Shown piece by piece: positions 31,101 to 42,164 of a DNA stretch of 64,000 nucleotides. A program made the position numbers and the translations under genes. Numbering within the stretch: position 1 is the stretch's first letter; the number at the start of each line of letters is the position of its first letter. Source of the DNA: Zea mays (taxonomy: Eukaryota; Streptophyta; Magnoliopsida; Poales; Poaceae); assembly GCF_902167145.1 (NCBI RefSeq), contig NC_050102.1, positions 1,364,001 to 1,428,000 on the forward strand. The letters run 5' to 3'. The notes beneath the pieces were generated by a model. It was not told the origin of the DNA. It saw nothing but the letters and a program-made list of their open reading frames with translations, and searched no databases.

Positions 31101-31565
31101 ATTACGAATTACCAGGGGATCATCGGGGAGTTTCTTGGCCATGATCTTGAGAAAGGCGACGCGGAACGCCCTGCAGCCTTGCTCGAACCTCGTGACGGCC
31201 GAGCTGGAGGCCCCCTCCTCTTCGTCCTCGTCCTCGCCCTCCTCCGGCTCGGAGTGAGAGAGGGCCTCGTCGTCGTCCTCGTCAACGCGGCGTTGAGGAT
31301 TCGGCAGGTGCTCCTGCTGCCGGTCGTCACCAGCTTCATCCTCGTCGTCGGAGTTGTAGTCGCGGGCCCGCTTGCGGAGCAGCTTGAGGAACTTGGCGCT
31401 CGGCTTGTTGCGGCGGCGGCGGACGGAGTCATCCTGGTCGGAGCGCGCGAGTTTGTTCTTCTTATTCTTCTTGCCCTTGGGTTGCCTCTTGCGCTTGCCG
31501 CCGAGGTTCGGGACGGCCGCGGCGGCGGGCGGGGGAGCTGACAGAGTCTGGGGAGAGGCGGCCAT
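28126..31565 (-). CDS. RRP15-like ribosomal RNA processing protein, 8 exons
   Basis: Exons on the reverse strand are 31565-31113, 30987-30886, 30769-30688, 30555-30536, 30182-30122, 29471-29413, 28393-28301 and 28188-28126; all introns are GT-AG and phases join to 310 aa. The N-terminus has a basic nuclear-localisation-like stretch (KRKRQPKGKKNKKNK) and then an acidic run (DEDDDEALSHSEPEEGEDED). The RRP15 core follows: AFRVAFLKIMAKKLPDDPLG, ILSAHKTLVAAKLAEE, HLDSKEKELIKVATKGVVRL and FNAVSKAQKS. The plant-type end WAPLRDTYMLGSKLKDWDKM is encoded by the seventh exon. The family works in the nucleolus in 60S pre-ribosome maturation. The fourth exon is only 20 nt. A 24-bp piece of exon 5 is repeated in the next intron. 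Confidence 0.9.
30036..30151. repeat. 24-bp direct repeat sharing exon 5 of the RRP15-like gene
   Basis: The string CATCTTTAGTCCTTGATGGG plus TTCA occurs at 30036-30059 (intron) and 30128-30151 (inside exon 5, coding strand opposite). The two copies are identical. Confidence 0.9.
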
Positions 31566-31947
31566 GGATGGCCTAGCCCTAGCTAGGGTTTAGGGCTCTA
31601 GCGCCGGCAGCGTAGCAGTGATGGCGGCGGCGCTGCTGATGCTTCCCTGCTTCCTTCACTCCGCCCATAGCCGCGCGGCCCCAGGATATTAGTCGGAGTG
31701 GGCAGGCCTGGGCCTCTCTGTCCGTGGCTACTGGGCTCAATGGAATGGGCCGAGTCGATTTGTTTCCCTTGCGGAATAGATTTTTTTTAATTTGGAGGGA
31801 GCAAACGTAGGCGCAATTAGTCGCGGCAAACGTGCAATCTCAAACTATGTAGAGCTTCTAATTCAAATCCAACAGTTTTATATAGGAGTTAAATATAAAA
31901 TAGGTATCAGGTTTTAGGAGGAAGAGGTTAAATATAAAATAATAATT
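31566..31947. other. Upstream region of the RRP15-like gene
   Basis: It includes the probable 5' UTR and promoter of the reverse-strand gene. CCTAGCCCTAGCTAGGGTTT near 31571-31590 is a telo-box-like AAACCCTA motif, common upstream of plant ribosome-biogenesis genes. No further gene is seen. Confidence 0.45.
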
Positions 31948-32410
31948 TATTGACGCTGATCTGGCACCAAACAAGTGAATCGTCTCGCAGTGCTCTCTAC
32001 GGAACGCGGTGGCACGGGATGGGACGGTGTACGACCTCGGCGTAGGAACGACTTCTCCTTTGCGTGCTTTCGGACGATCCGCGCTGGAGCCGGATGGTCC
32101 ATGATGGCGCGGAGGGTCTTCTTCTCCGCGAAAAATCTAAATCTCGCCTCCCGTGAGGGACCCCGTCGAGAAGAGAGTTCCAGAGGGTCGTATCGGGGTC
32201 GGCAGGCTACTCAAAACGCTTCTGGTCAACGTAGAGTCGAACAACGATCAAGAAATAGATCGAGGAAAACTAATATTAAGGATAGATTAATCATACTCTT
32301 AAAAAATGAAAAGTACAGTAGAAATAAGATAAATTTGATTGAATCGATTGTATCCGTTCGTCTATATAAAAAGATAAAGTCTGTACCCTAGTCAATGTAG
32401 AGTCGAACAG
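31948..32410 (+). repeat. Degenerate relic of an LTR related to the Tat-type element
   Basis: It aligns by eye with the LTR at 13303: ATTGACGCT at the start, then GGCACCAAACAAG for GCGCCAAACACTCAACAAG, CTCCCGTGAGGGACCCCGTC for CTCCCGGGAGGGACCCCGTC, AACGTAGAGTCGA for GACGTAGAGTCGA, a TATA-like CTATATAAAAAG, and GTCGAACA at the end. Large internal deletions shorten it to about 460 bp. It is an old solo or partial LTR. Confidence 0.65.
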
Positions 32411-33713
32411 TGCTAGTAGTTGTGTTTCTGTCTCCAACAGAACAGAATGGAGCGAACTGATGGAGCGATGTTGGTCAGCTGCCTTCACTCATGTGTTGGG
32501 TCTCGTCTTTCAGCACTCTGCATTCGATTGGCACTCGTCACGCCTTTTGTTCCTTTTTTCTTTTTTCCGCCAGACAGAACTACTAGCACGGTAGTACGAA
32601 CTACGAGTAGTTCAATGCAGGGAGCAGCTATCCTCTCAAATTATTGTGCCCTGTTAAAAGCTGGCAACTCTTTTTTTTTCTCCGTGCCAAAAGCAACCTA
32701 ACTTTTGATGCCGGTAGATACAGATAGGAAGGAAAAAAAAAACCAAAGGGAAGCTCCTGGAAATCAAATTGCTACGATAGTTTTATTTTTTCTTGGATTC
32801 GACACAGTAACGGTAAATGGATCTGGGATTTGGTCATTTGGGTACTCACAGGATCGTATATTAAATAGAGTTGTAGATGCCATTCGTCTCTAAAGTTTAA
32901 GAGTGTGATTAAAAAAACTAAATATGACCTATATACACCGTAGCAGTACATCAGAAGTATATTTATTTTTAGATCCAGGAGTACTGCGGTGCGGTGCCGT
33001 GCGGAAGGAGGAGGCGTGAATTAATTATTATAGGACTGTATTAATTAATGTACTCCAACTCCAAGCACAGAGATTCACAGCAGAGAGACTAGACTAGGGA
33101 ACTGAACGGGACGGAAACGGGAATCACACTCCAAGTAGGACTAGGAGTATGCCATCCCGACGCACGCACAGGCACAGGCATAGCCAGCTGCCACGCAACG
33201 CAATACGAGGAGGGAGGGAGCAGGGGATGGAGTGGACTTTGGTGGTGGAGTTGGAGATGGAGTGGAGCAGACGGACCGCCATCCCCGTCCACCACGCCAC
33301 CTCGCATCGCACGCTCGCTGGCTGCATCCTCCATTCCTTTTCCTCCCGTCGTCCTGCTCCCCTGCCTCCTTTCCCCTTCCCTCCTGCTTCGCTTTCAACC
33401 AACCTACTCAGTCCCAGTCCCAGTCCCAGTCCCAGTCCCACTCCCCTCTTCGCACTCTCACTCTCCATCATCGCCACTCCACAAACCCCCGCACTGCTTC
33501 CTCCCTCCCTCCACGCCACACGAGAGCAACGTGCCAAGCAGCAGAATTCCACAACGCCACGTCTGCATCGGGATGCCGCCGCCGCCGCATCCGCATTGCC
33601 CCCTCCTGTCCTCATCCTCCGCCGCCGCCGCCGCACCAGCCGCGTGACCGGCTTCCTTCCCTTCCCTTCCCGCAGCCGCGCCTCCGTGCGTGCCAGACCC
33701 CGAATCCGAGTCC
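32411..33713. other. Upstream region of the PSKR-like kinase gene
   Basis: No gene is recognised. The last 500 bp are pyrimidine-rich, with a CCCAGT hexamer array (33409-33440) and CT-rich stretches typical of a plant 5' UTR. Confidence 0.5.
33409..33440 (+). repeat. CCCAGT hexamer microsatellite
   Basis: About five tandem CAGTCC units lie about 275 bp upstream of the kinase start codon, within the CT-rich presumed leader. Confidence 0.85.
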
Positions 33714-36700
33714 ATGGCAGCCAAGCGCGCGCCGCCACTGCCGCTCCTCCTCCACCTCCTCCTTCTCCTCCTGCCGCTGTCCGTTCCGCGGGCGCGCGCC
33801 ACCGCAGACCCGCACCCGCACCCGCACCCGGCGCCGTGCCACCCGGACGACCTGCGCGCGCTGCGGGCCTTCGCCAGGAACCTCGCGCCCGCCGCGGACG
33901 CCCTCTGGCCCTACTCCGCCGGATGCTGCGCGTGGGCCGGCGTCTCCTGCGACGCCGGCGGCCGCGTGTCCGCCCTGCGTCTCCCGGCCCGTGGCCTCGC
34001 GGGCCCGCTCCGGCCCCCGGCGCTGCCGTTCCTCCGGGACCTCGACCTCAGCCGCAACGCGCTCACGGGCGCCGCCGCCGCGGTCCTCGCCGCGCTGCCG
34101 GGCACGCTCCGCGCCGCCAACCTCTCCTCCAACCTGCTCCACGGCGCGCTCCCGGCCCTCCTCCCGCCCCGCCTCGACGCGCTCGACGCCAGCAACAACT
34201 CCATCTCGGGCGCGCTCGCGCCCGACCTCTGCGCCGGCGCGCCCGCGCTCCGGGTGCTCGACCTCTCAGCCAACCGCCTCGCCGGCGCGCTCCCGTCCAA
34301 CGCCTCGTCCCCGCCGCCCTGCGCCGCCACGCTCCGGGAGCTCGCCCTCGCCGGCAACGCGCTCGCGGGGGACCTCCCGCCCGCGCTCTTCCAGCTCACC
34401 GGCCTGCGCAGGCTCTCCCTCGCCGGCAACCGCCTCACCGGCAGCCTCACCCCTCGCATCGCCGGGCTCAAAGACCTCACCTTTCTGGATTTGTCCGGGA
34501 ACTGCTTCTCCGGCGACCTCCCCGACGCGTTCGGTGGCCTCACGTCGCTCCAGAATTTGGCCGCGCACTCCAACGCCTTCTCGGGGCAGCTGCCGCCGTC
34601 GCTGTCGCGGCTCTCGTCTCTCCGTGCTCTTGATCTCCGGAACAACTCCCTCTCCGGCCCAATCGCTCTCTTCAACTTCTCCGGGATGACGTCGCTTGCT
34701 TCCGTCGACCTTGCCACGAACCAGCTGAACGGCACGCTCCCTGTCAGCCTCGCTGGCTGCAGGGAGCTCAAGTCGCTCAGCCTCGCCAGGAACAGGCTGA
34801 CAGGCCAGCTGCCCCAGGATTACAGCCGCCTCGCCTCGCTGTCGATGCTCTCGCTGTCCAACAACAGCCTGCACAACATCTCGGGGGCGCTCGGGGTGCT
34901 CGGTGCCTGCAAGAACCTCACCACGCTGATCCTCACCAAGAATTTTGTCGGCGAGGAGCTGCCGGACGACGGCATTGGTGGGTTCGGTGGATTGGAGGTG
35001 CTGGCCCTTGGTGATTGTGCTCTCAGGGGAAGGGTTCCCAAGTGGCTCGCTCAGTGCAAGAAGCTGGAGGTGCTTGATCTGTCCTGGAACCAATTGGTTG
35101 GCGTCATCCCCTCGTGGATTGGCAAGTTTGAGTACCTGAGCTACTTGGATCTCTCCAACAATACTTTGGTCGGCGAGGTTCCAAAGAGTTTGACGCAGCT
35201 CAAGAGCCTTGTCGCTGTCACGCGGTCACCGGGTATGGCGTTCACTAGCATGCCATTGTATGTGAAGCATAACAGAAGCACTAGCGGCCGCCAGTACAAC
35301 CAGCTCTCAAACTTCCCGCCGTCGCTGATCCTGAACAACAACGGCCTGAATGGGACTATCTGGCCTGAGTTTGGAAGCCTGAGGGAGCTGCATGTCCTGG
35401 ACTTGAGCAACAATTTCATATCTGGGAGCATTCCTGATTCGCTGTCGAGAATGGAGAATCTGGAGGTTCTTGACCTTTCATCCAATAACCTCAGCGGTGT
35501 GATTCCGTCGTCCCTCACGGAGCTCACCTTCCTGTCCAAGTTCAGCGTGGCTCACAATCACTTGGTGGGGCAGATCCCAAGCGGAGGGCAGTTCCTGACG
35601 TTCTCCAACTCGAGCTTTGAGGGTAATCCTGCTCTATGCAGATCAAGTTCCTGCAACCACCTGATTTTGTCCAGTGGAACTCCTAATGACACGGACATAA
35701 AGCCCGCGCCAAGTATGAGGAACAAGAAAAACAAAATACTCGGGGTGGCCATCTGCATCGGCCTGGCCCTTGCGGTGTTTTTAGCTGTTATTCTGGTGAA
35801 CATGTCAAAGAGGGAGGTCTCCGCTATTGAGCATGAAGAAGATACCGAGGGCTCCTGTCATGAATTGTATGGCTCTTACTCAAAGCCAGTGCTGTTCTTT
35901 CAGAATTCTGCAGTGAAGGAGCTAACTGTCAGTGACTTAGTCAGATCGACAAATAACTTTGATCAAGCCAACATAATAGGGTGCGGTGGATTCGGTCTGG
36001 TGTACAAGGCCTACCTCCCCGATGGAACGAAGGCGGCAGTGAAGAGACTCTCCGGTGACTGCGGGCAGATGGAGAGGGAGTTCCGTGCCGAGGTGGAAGC
36101 ACTGTCACAGGCTCAACACAAAAACCTTGTGACCCTCAAGGGCTATTGCCGCTACGGAGACGACAGGCTGCTGATCTACTCTTACATGGAGAACGGCAGC
36201 CTGGACTACTGGCTGCACGAGAGGTCAGATGGTGGCTATGTGCTGACATGGGAGTCGAGGCTCAGGATCGCCCAGGGCTCAGCCAGGGGGCTAGCTTACT
36301 TGCACAAGGTCTGCGAGCCCAACATCATCCATCGGGACGTGAAGTCCAGCAACATTCTTCTGAACGAAAACTTCGAGGCGTGTCTGGCTGATTTCGGGCT
36401 TGCAAGGCTAATACAGCCGTATGACACTCATGTGACCACGGATCTAGTTGGCACCTTGGGCTACATTCCACCAGAGTACAGCCAAGCTGTGATCGCCACT
36501 CCCAAAGGGGACGTCTTCAGCTTTGGCGTAGTCTTGCTCGAACTGCTCACGGGTAGGCGCCCCGTGGATGTGTCCAGGTCCAAAGGGTCCAGGGACTTGA
36601 TCTCCTGGGTTCTTCAGATGAAGTCTGAGAGGAAGGAAGAGCAGATTTTCGACAGCCTGATATGGAGCAAGGCGCATGAGAAGCAGCTGCTGTCTGTCCT

Positions 36701-36788
36701 CGAGACGGCGTGCAAGTGCATCAGCGCTGATCCTCGGCAGCGCCCGTCGATTGAGCAAGTTGTGAGCTGTCTTGACAACAGTGTGTGA
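33714..36788 (+). CDS. Phytosulfokine receptor-like LRR receptor kinase
   Basis: The intronless gene encodes 1024 aa; PSKR1-type receptors are close to 1000. The start at ATG 33714 gives a signal peptide (LLLHLLLLLLPLSVPRARA). Leucine-rich repeats fill about residues 85-640, broken at about 499-536 by an island (VAVTRSPGMAFTSMPLYVKH and after), the feature that binds the sulfated peptide in PSKR. A transmembrane helix lies near 673-695 (GVAICIGLALAVFLAVILV). The kinase (about 750-1015) has the glycine loop GCGGFGLVYKA, the VAIK-type lysine in AAVKRL, HRDVKSSNILL, DFGLARL and GTLGYIPPEYS, so it is an RD kinase and looks active. PSK signalling promotes growth and tunes immunity at the plasma membrane. 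PSKR over PSY1R rests on overall likeness only. Confidence 0.9.
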   Translation: MAAKRAPPLPLLLHLLLLLLPLSVPRARATADPHPHPHPAPCHPDDLRALRAFARNLAPAADALWPYSAGCCAWAGVSCDAGGRVSALRLPARGLAGPLRPPALPFLRDLDLSRNALTGAAAAVLAALPGTLRAANLSSNLLHGALPALLPPRLDALDASNNSISGALAPDLCAGAPALRVLDLSANRLAGALPSNASSPPPCAATLRELALAGNALAGDLPPALFQLTGLRRLSLAGNRLTGSLTPRIAGLKDLTFLDLSGNCFSGDLPDAFGGLTSLQNLAAHSNAFSGQLPPSLSRLSSLRALDLRNNSLSGPIALFNFSGMTSLASVDLATNQLNGTLPVSLAGCRELKSLSLARNRLTGQLPQDYSRLASLSMLSLSNNSLHNISGALGVLGACKNLTTLILTKNFVGEELPDDGIGGFGGLEVLALGDCALRGRVPKWLAQCKKLEVLDLSWNQLVGVIPSWIGKFEYLSYLDLSNNTLVGEVPKSLTQLKSLVAVTRSPGMAFTSMPLYVKHNRSTSGRQYNQLSNFPPSLILNNNGLNGTIWPEFGSLRELHVLDLSNNFISGSIPDSLSRMENLEVLDLSSNNLSGVIPSSLTELTFLSKFSVAHNHLVGQIPSGGQFLTFSNSSFEGNPALCRSSSCNHLILSSGTPNDTDIKPAPSMRNKKNKILGVAICIGLALAVFLAVILVNMSKREVSAIEHEEDTEGSCHELYGSYSKPVLFFQNSAVKELTVSDLVRSTNNFDQANIIGCGGFGLVYKAYLPDGTKAAVKRLSGDCGQMEREFRAEVEALSQAQHKNLVTLKGYCRYGDDRLLIYSYMENGSLDYWLHERSDGGYVLTWESRLRIAQGSARGLAYLHKVCEPNIIHRDVKSSNILLNENFEACLADFGLARLIQPYDTHVTTDLVGTLGYIPPEYSQAVIATPKGDVFSFGVVLLELLTGRRPVDVSRSKGSRDLISWVLQMKSERKEEQIFDSLIWSKAHEKQLLSVLETACKCISADPRQRPSIEQVVSCLDNSV

Positions 36789-37960
36789 GCAGCGCCATGA
36801 CACCATGCTGATTGCCAGTTTCTTCCTTTTTTTTCTTAATCAGACAAATGCTAGCCTAGGAGGTATTGACATGAGAGAAGAACAGAGTAGAGAAAAAGGC
36901 AATCTGAGCAAATTCAGACAATGCAGGTGCAGGCTAGGCATGGTGCCGTGCTAGGATTATATTAGCTTACCAGAAAATAACTTGGGTCTTGTTTTCCTTC
37001 TCAGTAACTCAGTGCTGTGTAGAAATATATAAACAAAATTCCCCATATCAATCCCTGTTTTATGAGCTGCTGTGCCTCAGATGGTTTATCCTGTGAATAC
37101 AATGCTGAATTTCATCATCTCAGGGTAGTGATGTTTTCGCCATGAATTTTTCCAGTTGTGTGATAATTTCGTACACTGATCGTTTTCCTGATTTGTCGTT
37201 GTTCCCGATTAGCTAGGAATCCAGATACTATTGTCATGCCACTGGATCTGGAACTGATGTTGAACTTTTTGGCTAACAGGCTTGAGTGTGCAGGAGGTCT
37301 AAAACTAAGGTCTATGGTCTTCACTTCACATATTTATCAACATCACTAGATAGTCTAGAGTAATTGTAACTTCTATGAGAGATCTACGCTTCTGTCAGTT
37401 ACAAAAGGAGACAAAAGTGTGGTATGGCAAAGGGAATACATAGCAATATCACACGCAGGGAATATAGAAAGCTGACGATTCGTTTCATCAAAAGACAGAA
37501 AGAAAAAGCTTGGAATTCGTTTCCGAAAGAAAAAGGTTGGGAACTTGCTCGAAAACATAGGAGTACCAAAACTTAGGAGCAATTTGGTTGTCGTTGTTAA
37601 TGAAGCTAAAACATAGGAGCATCAGTATAGCAACAGCCAACAGAGAGTGGAGAGAGAGGACATAATTCTATGAGAACCTCTTGTTTGTCTGTCCAAATCC
37701 AAAAGAGAGGTGTCCCCACGTAGCCTGATGACATTATCCACCAGGAAAAGGAGAAGAGCCCGTGGCCGTGGCCTGGCCCCAGCTCCCAGCCCCAGCCAAC
37801 AAAAGAGAAGCCCGGCCCGAACTCTCCTTCCATCGGCCGTCGACCGATCCGTCTCCACTCCAGGTTCACTTCGCCTCTCCCTCGCCCTCTCTCTCTCCTT
37901 GCTTCTACCCCTCTCCCCTCCAGGCTCCAGGTGCCCTACCGCCGGACCGGCGCCCGCCTC
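36789..37960. other. Intergenic DNA between kinase and RS-rich gene
   Basis: Kinase 3' UTR is at the left. The pyrimidine-rich block at 37850-37940 is the probable leader of the next gene. No other gene is seen. Confidence 0.5.
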
Positions 37961-39988
37961 ATGAAGGCCAAGGCATCCGCCGCCGCCGCCGAGGTAACCA
38001 TCGCGGCCCGCATATTCATCTTTCTCCTTTTTATTTTACACTCCGGTCGGTTCATGAAAACATAGCTAGGGTACCTACCTCCGGTTCTTGAGAACAAAAT
38101 TGCCGCTTTGTGTACTCGTACTCCAGATTCACAATTATTCTCCACATCGTTTAGGGCCATGTGTTTTCCACCTCGTTGGTAACAATTAGAGAAACTCGGA
38201 ATCCGGAAGCCACGCCAAAAACGAAATTAACTGTCAGATTGAGGCGCCGATTCTCCAACCGCGTGTATTTGCCTCATTAGATTTTTTTTTTGTTTGCTAC
38301 TAGGATGACGCCGAACCCAAGAAGATCCGGTCCTCACGCAGTAAGCACCGCCGACGCCGTCACAGCCGCTCCTCCTCTAGGTCCGAATCTCCGCCCCGCA
38401 AGCGCTCCAAGAAGAACAGCAAGAGGATTCCTGACAAGAAGAGCAAGAGGAGCAAGGGCAGCCGCGGCGGCAGCCTTAGACGTCGGCACCATAGTCTTAG
38501 CCATAGCCGTAGCCTTAGTAGCAGCCCTTCCTCAGTAGCCCGACGCAGCAGCTCCTCATGTAGCAGCAGCAGCGCCTCTGAGAGGTCGGTGAGCCCGCCA
38601 CCCAGGAGCAGGTCCAGAGATGTAAGGAGGAAAAAGGGCAGAGGGAGGGGCAGGGAGAGGGATCGTAAGGGGAGAAAGTTGCGGAGATCGGCAAGTTCAT
38701 CTAGCATCTCAGCAAGCAGTGGCAGTAGCAGGAGCAAGAGCAGGAAGCGGATGACTGTTGGTGGCACTAAGGATCGCGCTACAACTACAAGGGATAAGAT
38801 GGAAAAGGGCTACACTGATCGCCGTTCTTGTCGGTCTGTCATGAACGTGGACGAGCACGTTGATGGGGATGAAGACAGGCTCGCCATTGCCAAGGTGGTG
38901 GACAATGATATTGACAGGCACAAGAAGAATTTGGAATCGGAGAGCTCACCTTCCAAGAATGCCAATACAACAGAAGAGAAAGTACCTGCAAGTGGTGGAA
39001 ATTCAGATGCCCAGGATCTGGAGCTGATTCTTAGGCAGAAAGCTCTTGAAAACTTCAGAAAGTTCAGGGCAGCAGCGACCATGGGAGGCAAAACAGACAG
39101 TGGAGCTGCAGGGAAGGAAGCATCAATAGACGATAGCGTACACAATGCTGGCATGGAGGTTGCTGATGCCACACATTCTCAGAGTCAGGAAACCAGTCTT
39201 GGAGCGAGGTATTCTGCTGGATCACCTAGATCACAGAATTTTGGGAATGGTGCGAATCGTTCTTGGAAGCAGGACAACGGTGCTGGCATGAGTTGTGGTG
39301 GATCACCCGGATTACTTGAGCCTGCTGAGACTGGTGGCCCGACTCAACTGAAGGGAAGAGCAGAAGAATCAACTCGTTTGGCTTCTCAGTTTTTGTCACC
39401 ACGGGATGCCAGGAATGGCCGCAGTGTAATGCAAAGGCTGGCGCCCCCTCCAGGTAGTTCTGCTAGTGTAAACCAAATGTTAGGAAGCAGTGCAGGGCTG
39501 AATCATGTCGATGGAGCTCCAAGGGTTAGATCAGTTGTGAGCATACCCGCTAGGGAAAGGCTTGATGGTAGCACACATACTACACCCCTTAGCCCCAGTG
39601 AGGATTCTTCCCCTGTTGAAAGCGGCGGCAAAGTTGGACTCCCTCTGAATGACACTAACAAGGCTGAAGGAACCAATGGAGAGAACAGAAAAACAAGTGA
39701 AGCTTCGGCCTCTGACGGTTCCGTATTGTCACCTACCGAAGACAAGAGCCAGGCTAGTATTGAGGGTAAAGATAGTTTTCAGAAGAAGACTTTCTCTAGA
39801 ATGCATGATGGAGAGACGGTGGAGGTGAGGAACAGACCTCCACTGTTGGTTCAGGTGCCTTTAATTGGCATGCTGAAACTATATCCATCCAATCTAATTC
39901 ATTTCTCTCTCTTTTTTTATAGGTGAGCTACAAAGTCTACATACCCAAGAGGACCCCAGCCCTTGCAAGGAGGAAACTGCAGCGCTGA
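37961..39988 (+). CDS. Arginine/serine-rich nuclear protein, function unknown
   Basis: Three exons (37961-37993, 38304-39854, 39923-39988) join in phase to 549 aa; introns are GT-AG. Exon 1 encodes only MKAKASAAAAE. Residues about 12-155 are an RS-like region (KHRRRRHSRSSSRSESPPRK, SSSSCSSSSASERSVSPPPR, GRGRGRERDRKGRK). A helical segment LELILRQKALENFRKFRAA (about 240) and a short basic C-terminus (SYKVYIPKRTPALARRKLQR) stand out as probably conserved. The middle is Ser-rich, low complexity. RS domains suggest a splicing-related or speckle protein, but no RNA-recognition motif is visible and I do not recognise a named family. Reading through the second intron would give a different short end, so the last exon is inferred from its splice site and frame. 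Confidence 0.8.
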
Positions 39989-40817
39989 AAACGCCACAAT
40001 TCATCATCGGTCTTACTATCTGCAAAAACTATAGGTTTTGGCTGGATATACCTATTCTGTGAACCACGAGTGCCCAGCATACATGCCTTATGGAATCTGG
40101 ATATCTGTTGCTCAACTAAATAAACAGTTTTCCTACAGCAAATGTATTAATTGCCTGGGATTGGGTGATTGAGTCGTTGTAATCAGCAAACGTGACGTCC
40201 AATACTGATGAATCTGTCACCTGCATCTATTGCTGTTGGCATAGTAGTATTTTAGACATGCAGTAGCTACCTTGCTGCAAGCGGACGTTGGACTTGGACA
40301 GACACTGCAGAATGCAGATGTGCCTGACTGTACTCTCTAGTCTGAGATTGTTAAGCCTGAAGTTCATATTTCTGCTTTATATTATTGTCGTTTTGATTTG
40401 TTTGACTGAGTCTTGTGGGTGCTGTACGGTGACCGATGAGGAGCATCAGATCAACTTTGCCTGCTGCGTCATGAACTGTTGACCATTGGATGCTGCCGTC
40501 TACCCTTTTGTTTCCTGTGCTTGCCTGGTTGCTACTTCAAATGCGGATGGACAAAATTGATTTCCGTTTTCGCGCTGTGTTGGCAAGGGAGTTGGAAATA
40601 TGTTGTTTCCCTCCTGAATCAAGATGCATGTTCGGTGCAGATATAGCTTTTTTTTCAGTTCTTTTTAAAAATGGATCGAGATGCATGTTTCCTGCTTTAC
40701 CTGCTGCTGCTGCGTGCCTGCGTCTGCGTGCACTCGGCCAGGGAGAGCCGCTACTAGCTTTGGCACGAGTCAAAAGCTAATGCACAAACAAGCAAGCCCT
40801 TACAAAACTGTTTTTGG
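39989..40817. other. Intergenic DNA after the RS-rich gene
   Basis: It holds the 3' UTR of the RS-rich gene and otherwise nothing recognisable. Confidence 0.5.
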
Positions 40818-41432
40818 CCCCGTTTAGTTTCTTTAGTCACATATTTAAACTTTAGTGGTGTTTGGAAGTGAAGTTTTTTTTTTACAGTTTTGAAAAAATA
40901 CTCTATATACAGAATGGTGTTTGATAAGTTAGCTAAAAAAACCTTTATTTTTGATAAATTAGCTAAAAACCCTTTATTTTAAAAACTGAAGTACTGTAAA
41001 AATTGTAGTTGTTTTAAGGTATTCTAAATTTAGATCTAGATCTCATTTTTAATATTTTAAATTATGATATTGTCTTAACTAAGGTATGTTGTGGTATTTT
41101 AAATACTGTGGTTTTCAAAAACTTTTTTCCAAAAAGGGCCTTTAGTCACTAAAGTATCACATTTGGTTTCAGTGACTAAATCTGACTAAAGAACATTAAT
41201 TGGTGTGAATAATGACTTTATTATCCCTAATAATTAGCAGATGTATGCTGCACGAAGAAAGAGAAGATGACAAATGAGATAAAAATCCTACTTTAGTCTA
41301 TTTTAGTCATCCTCTTGGTGATTAAAAAAACTAGTAAAGTTTAGTTACCTCACTTTAGTCACTATATTTGCTTCTTTAGAGATTAAAATTAAGTAAATTT
41401 TAGTTACCCCAAACCAAACGCCACATTTGTTT
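40818..41432. mobile_element. Composite MITE-like region (possibly nested)
   Basis: GGCCCCGTTTAGTTTCTTTAG at 40818 and, inverted, TTTTAGTTACCCCAAACCAA with ACGCC near 41400-41422 look like ends of one element. Repeated CTTTAGTCAC strings occur inside in both orientations. An inner stretch (about 40850-41145) starting GTGTTTGGAAGTG looks like another small element. Boundaries are approximate. Confidence 0.45.
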
Positions 41433-41465
41433 ATAACTTGGGCTTGGCAATGCCACGTTAGGGCT

Positions 41466-41612
41466 TTTTTTTTTTGGATATTTTATAAAATTTATATGTA
41501 TTTTTAGTTTAATTTACCTTCTAAACTTTAAAATATTTAAAAGTTTAGAAGGCAAACTAAACTAGATATATATAATTTTTAAAAAATATCAAAAAACTAT
41601 ATCGCAAATAAT
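41466..41612. repeat. Foldback MITE
   Basis: TTAGTTTAATTTACCTTCTA at the left pairs with TAGAAGGCAAACTAAACT at the right, and outer GGATATTTTATAAAATTTAT pairs with ATAATTTTTAAAAAATATC. The whole is an imperfect hairpin of about 150 bp. Confidence 0.75.
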
Positions 41613-42164
41613 ATTTTTCAAAACAAATTATCTAAATATTTTTACATGAAAAGATAATACAATTTAGAACCTTAACGTTTGGCTTACGTCCAGAAATTTC
41701 GCACATTATTTGTTTTAGCTTAGGAAATGATAAAATTGGTTTTATTTTTTCTTTTCAAAAGTCATGCTCTGTCCTTCGTCGCGGAGAAAAAAATAAGAAA
41801 ACTGGTTCTACGGGTCTGGAGAAAAACTGAACGACCACGAAAATTAAGTGTAAATTTTACAGGAATTAGTTTAAAACCATTGGAAAAACGCAAGATTCAT
41901 GAAATAATCTTACAATCCAATGGAGCCCTAAGAGCATCTCCAATAAAAAGTTCTATATTTAAGTCCTCAAAACTAAAGCATGACTCGATTTAAATTAAAA
42001 CAGGAATCTATTTAAAGTGTTTAGGGCCACAAAAACATTTGCAGCTCCAAAAGTTAAGCACTATATCATATTATTAAAAATATATTTTGTTATGTAGGAA
42101 ATAAAATATTAGAAATAGTGTACACAACGAGGATATGGCCTTAGTATATGGTATACTATATTTA

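Noticed and set aside
33149..34633. 494-codon frame overlapping the kinase start
   Set aside because: Another frame of the GC-rich LRR coding region; composition of Pro/Arg/Ala only.
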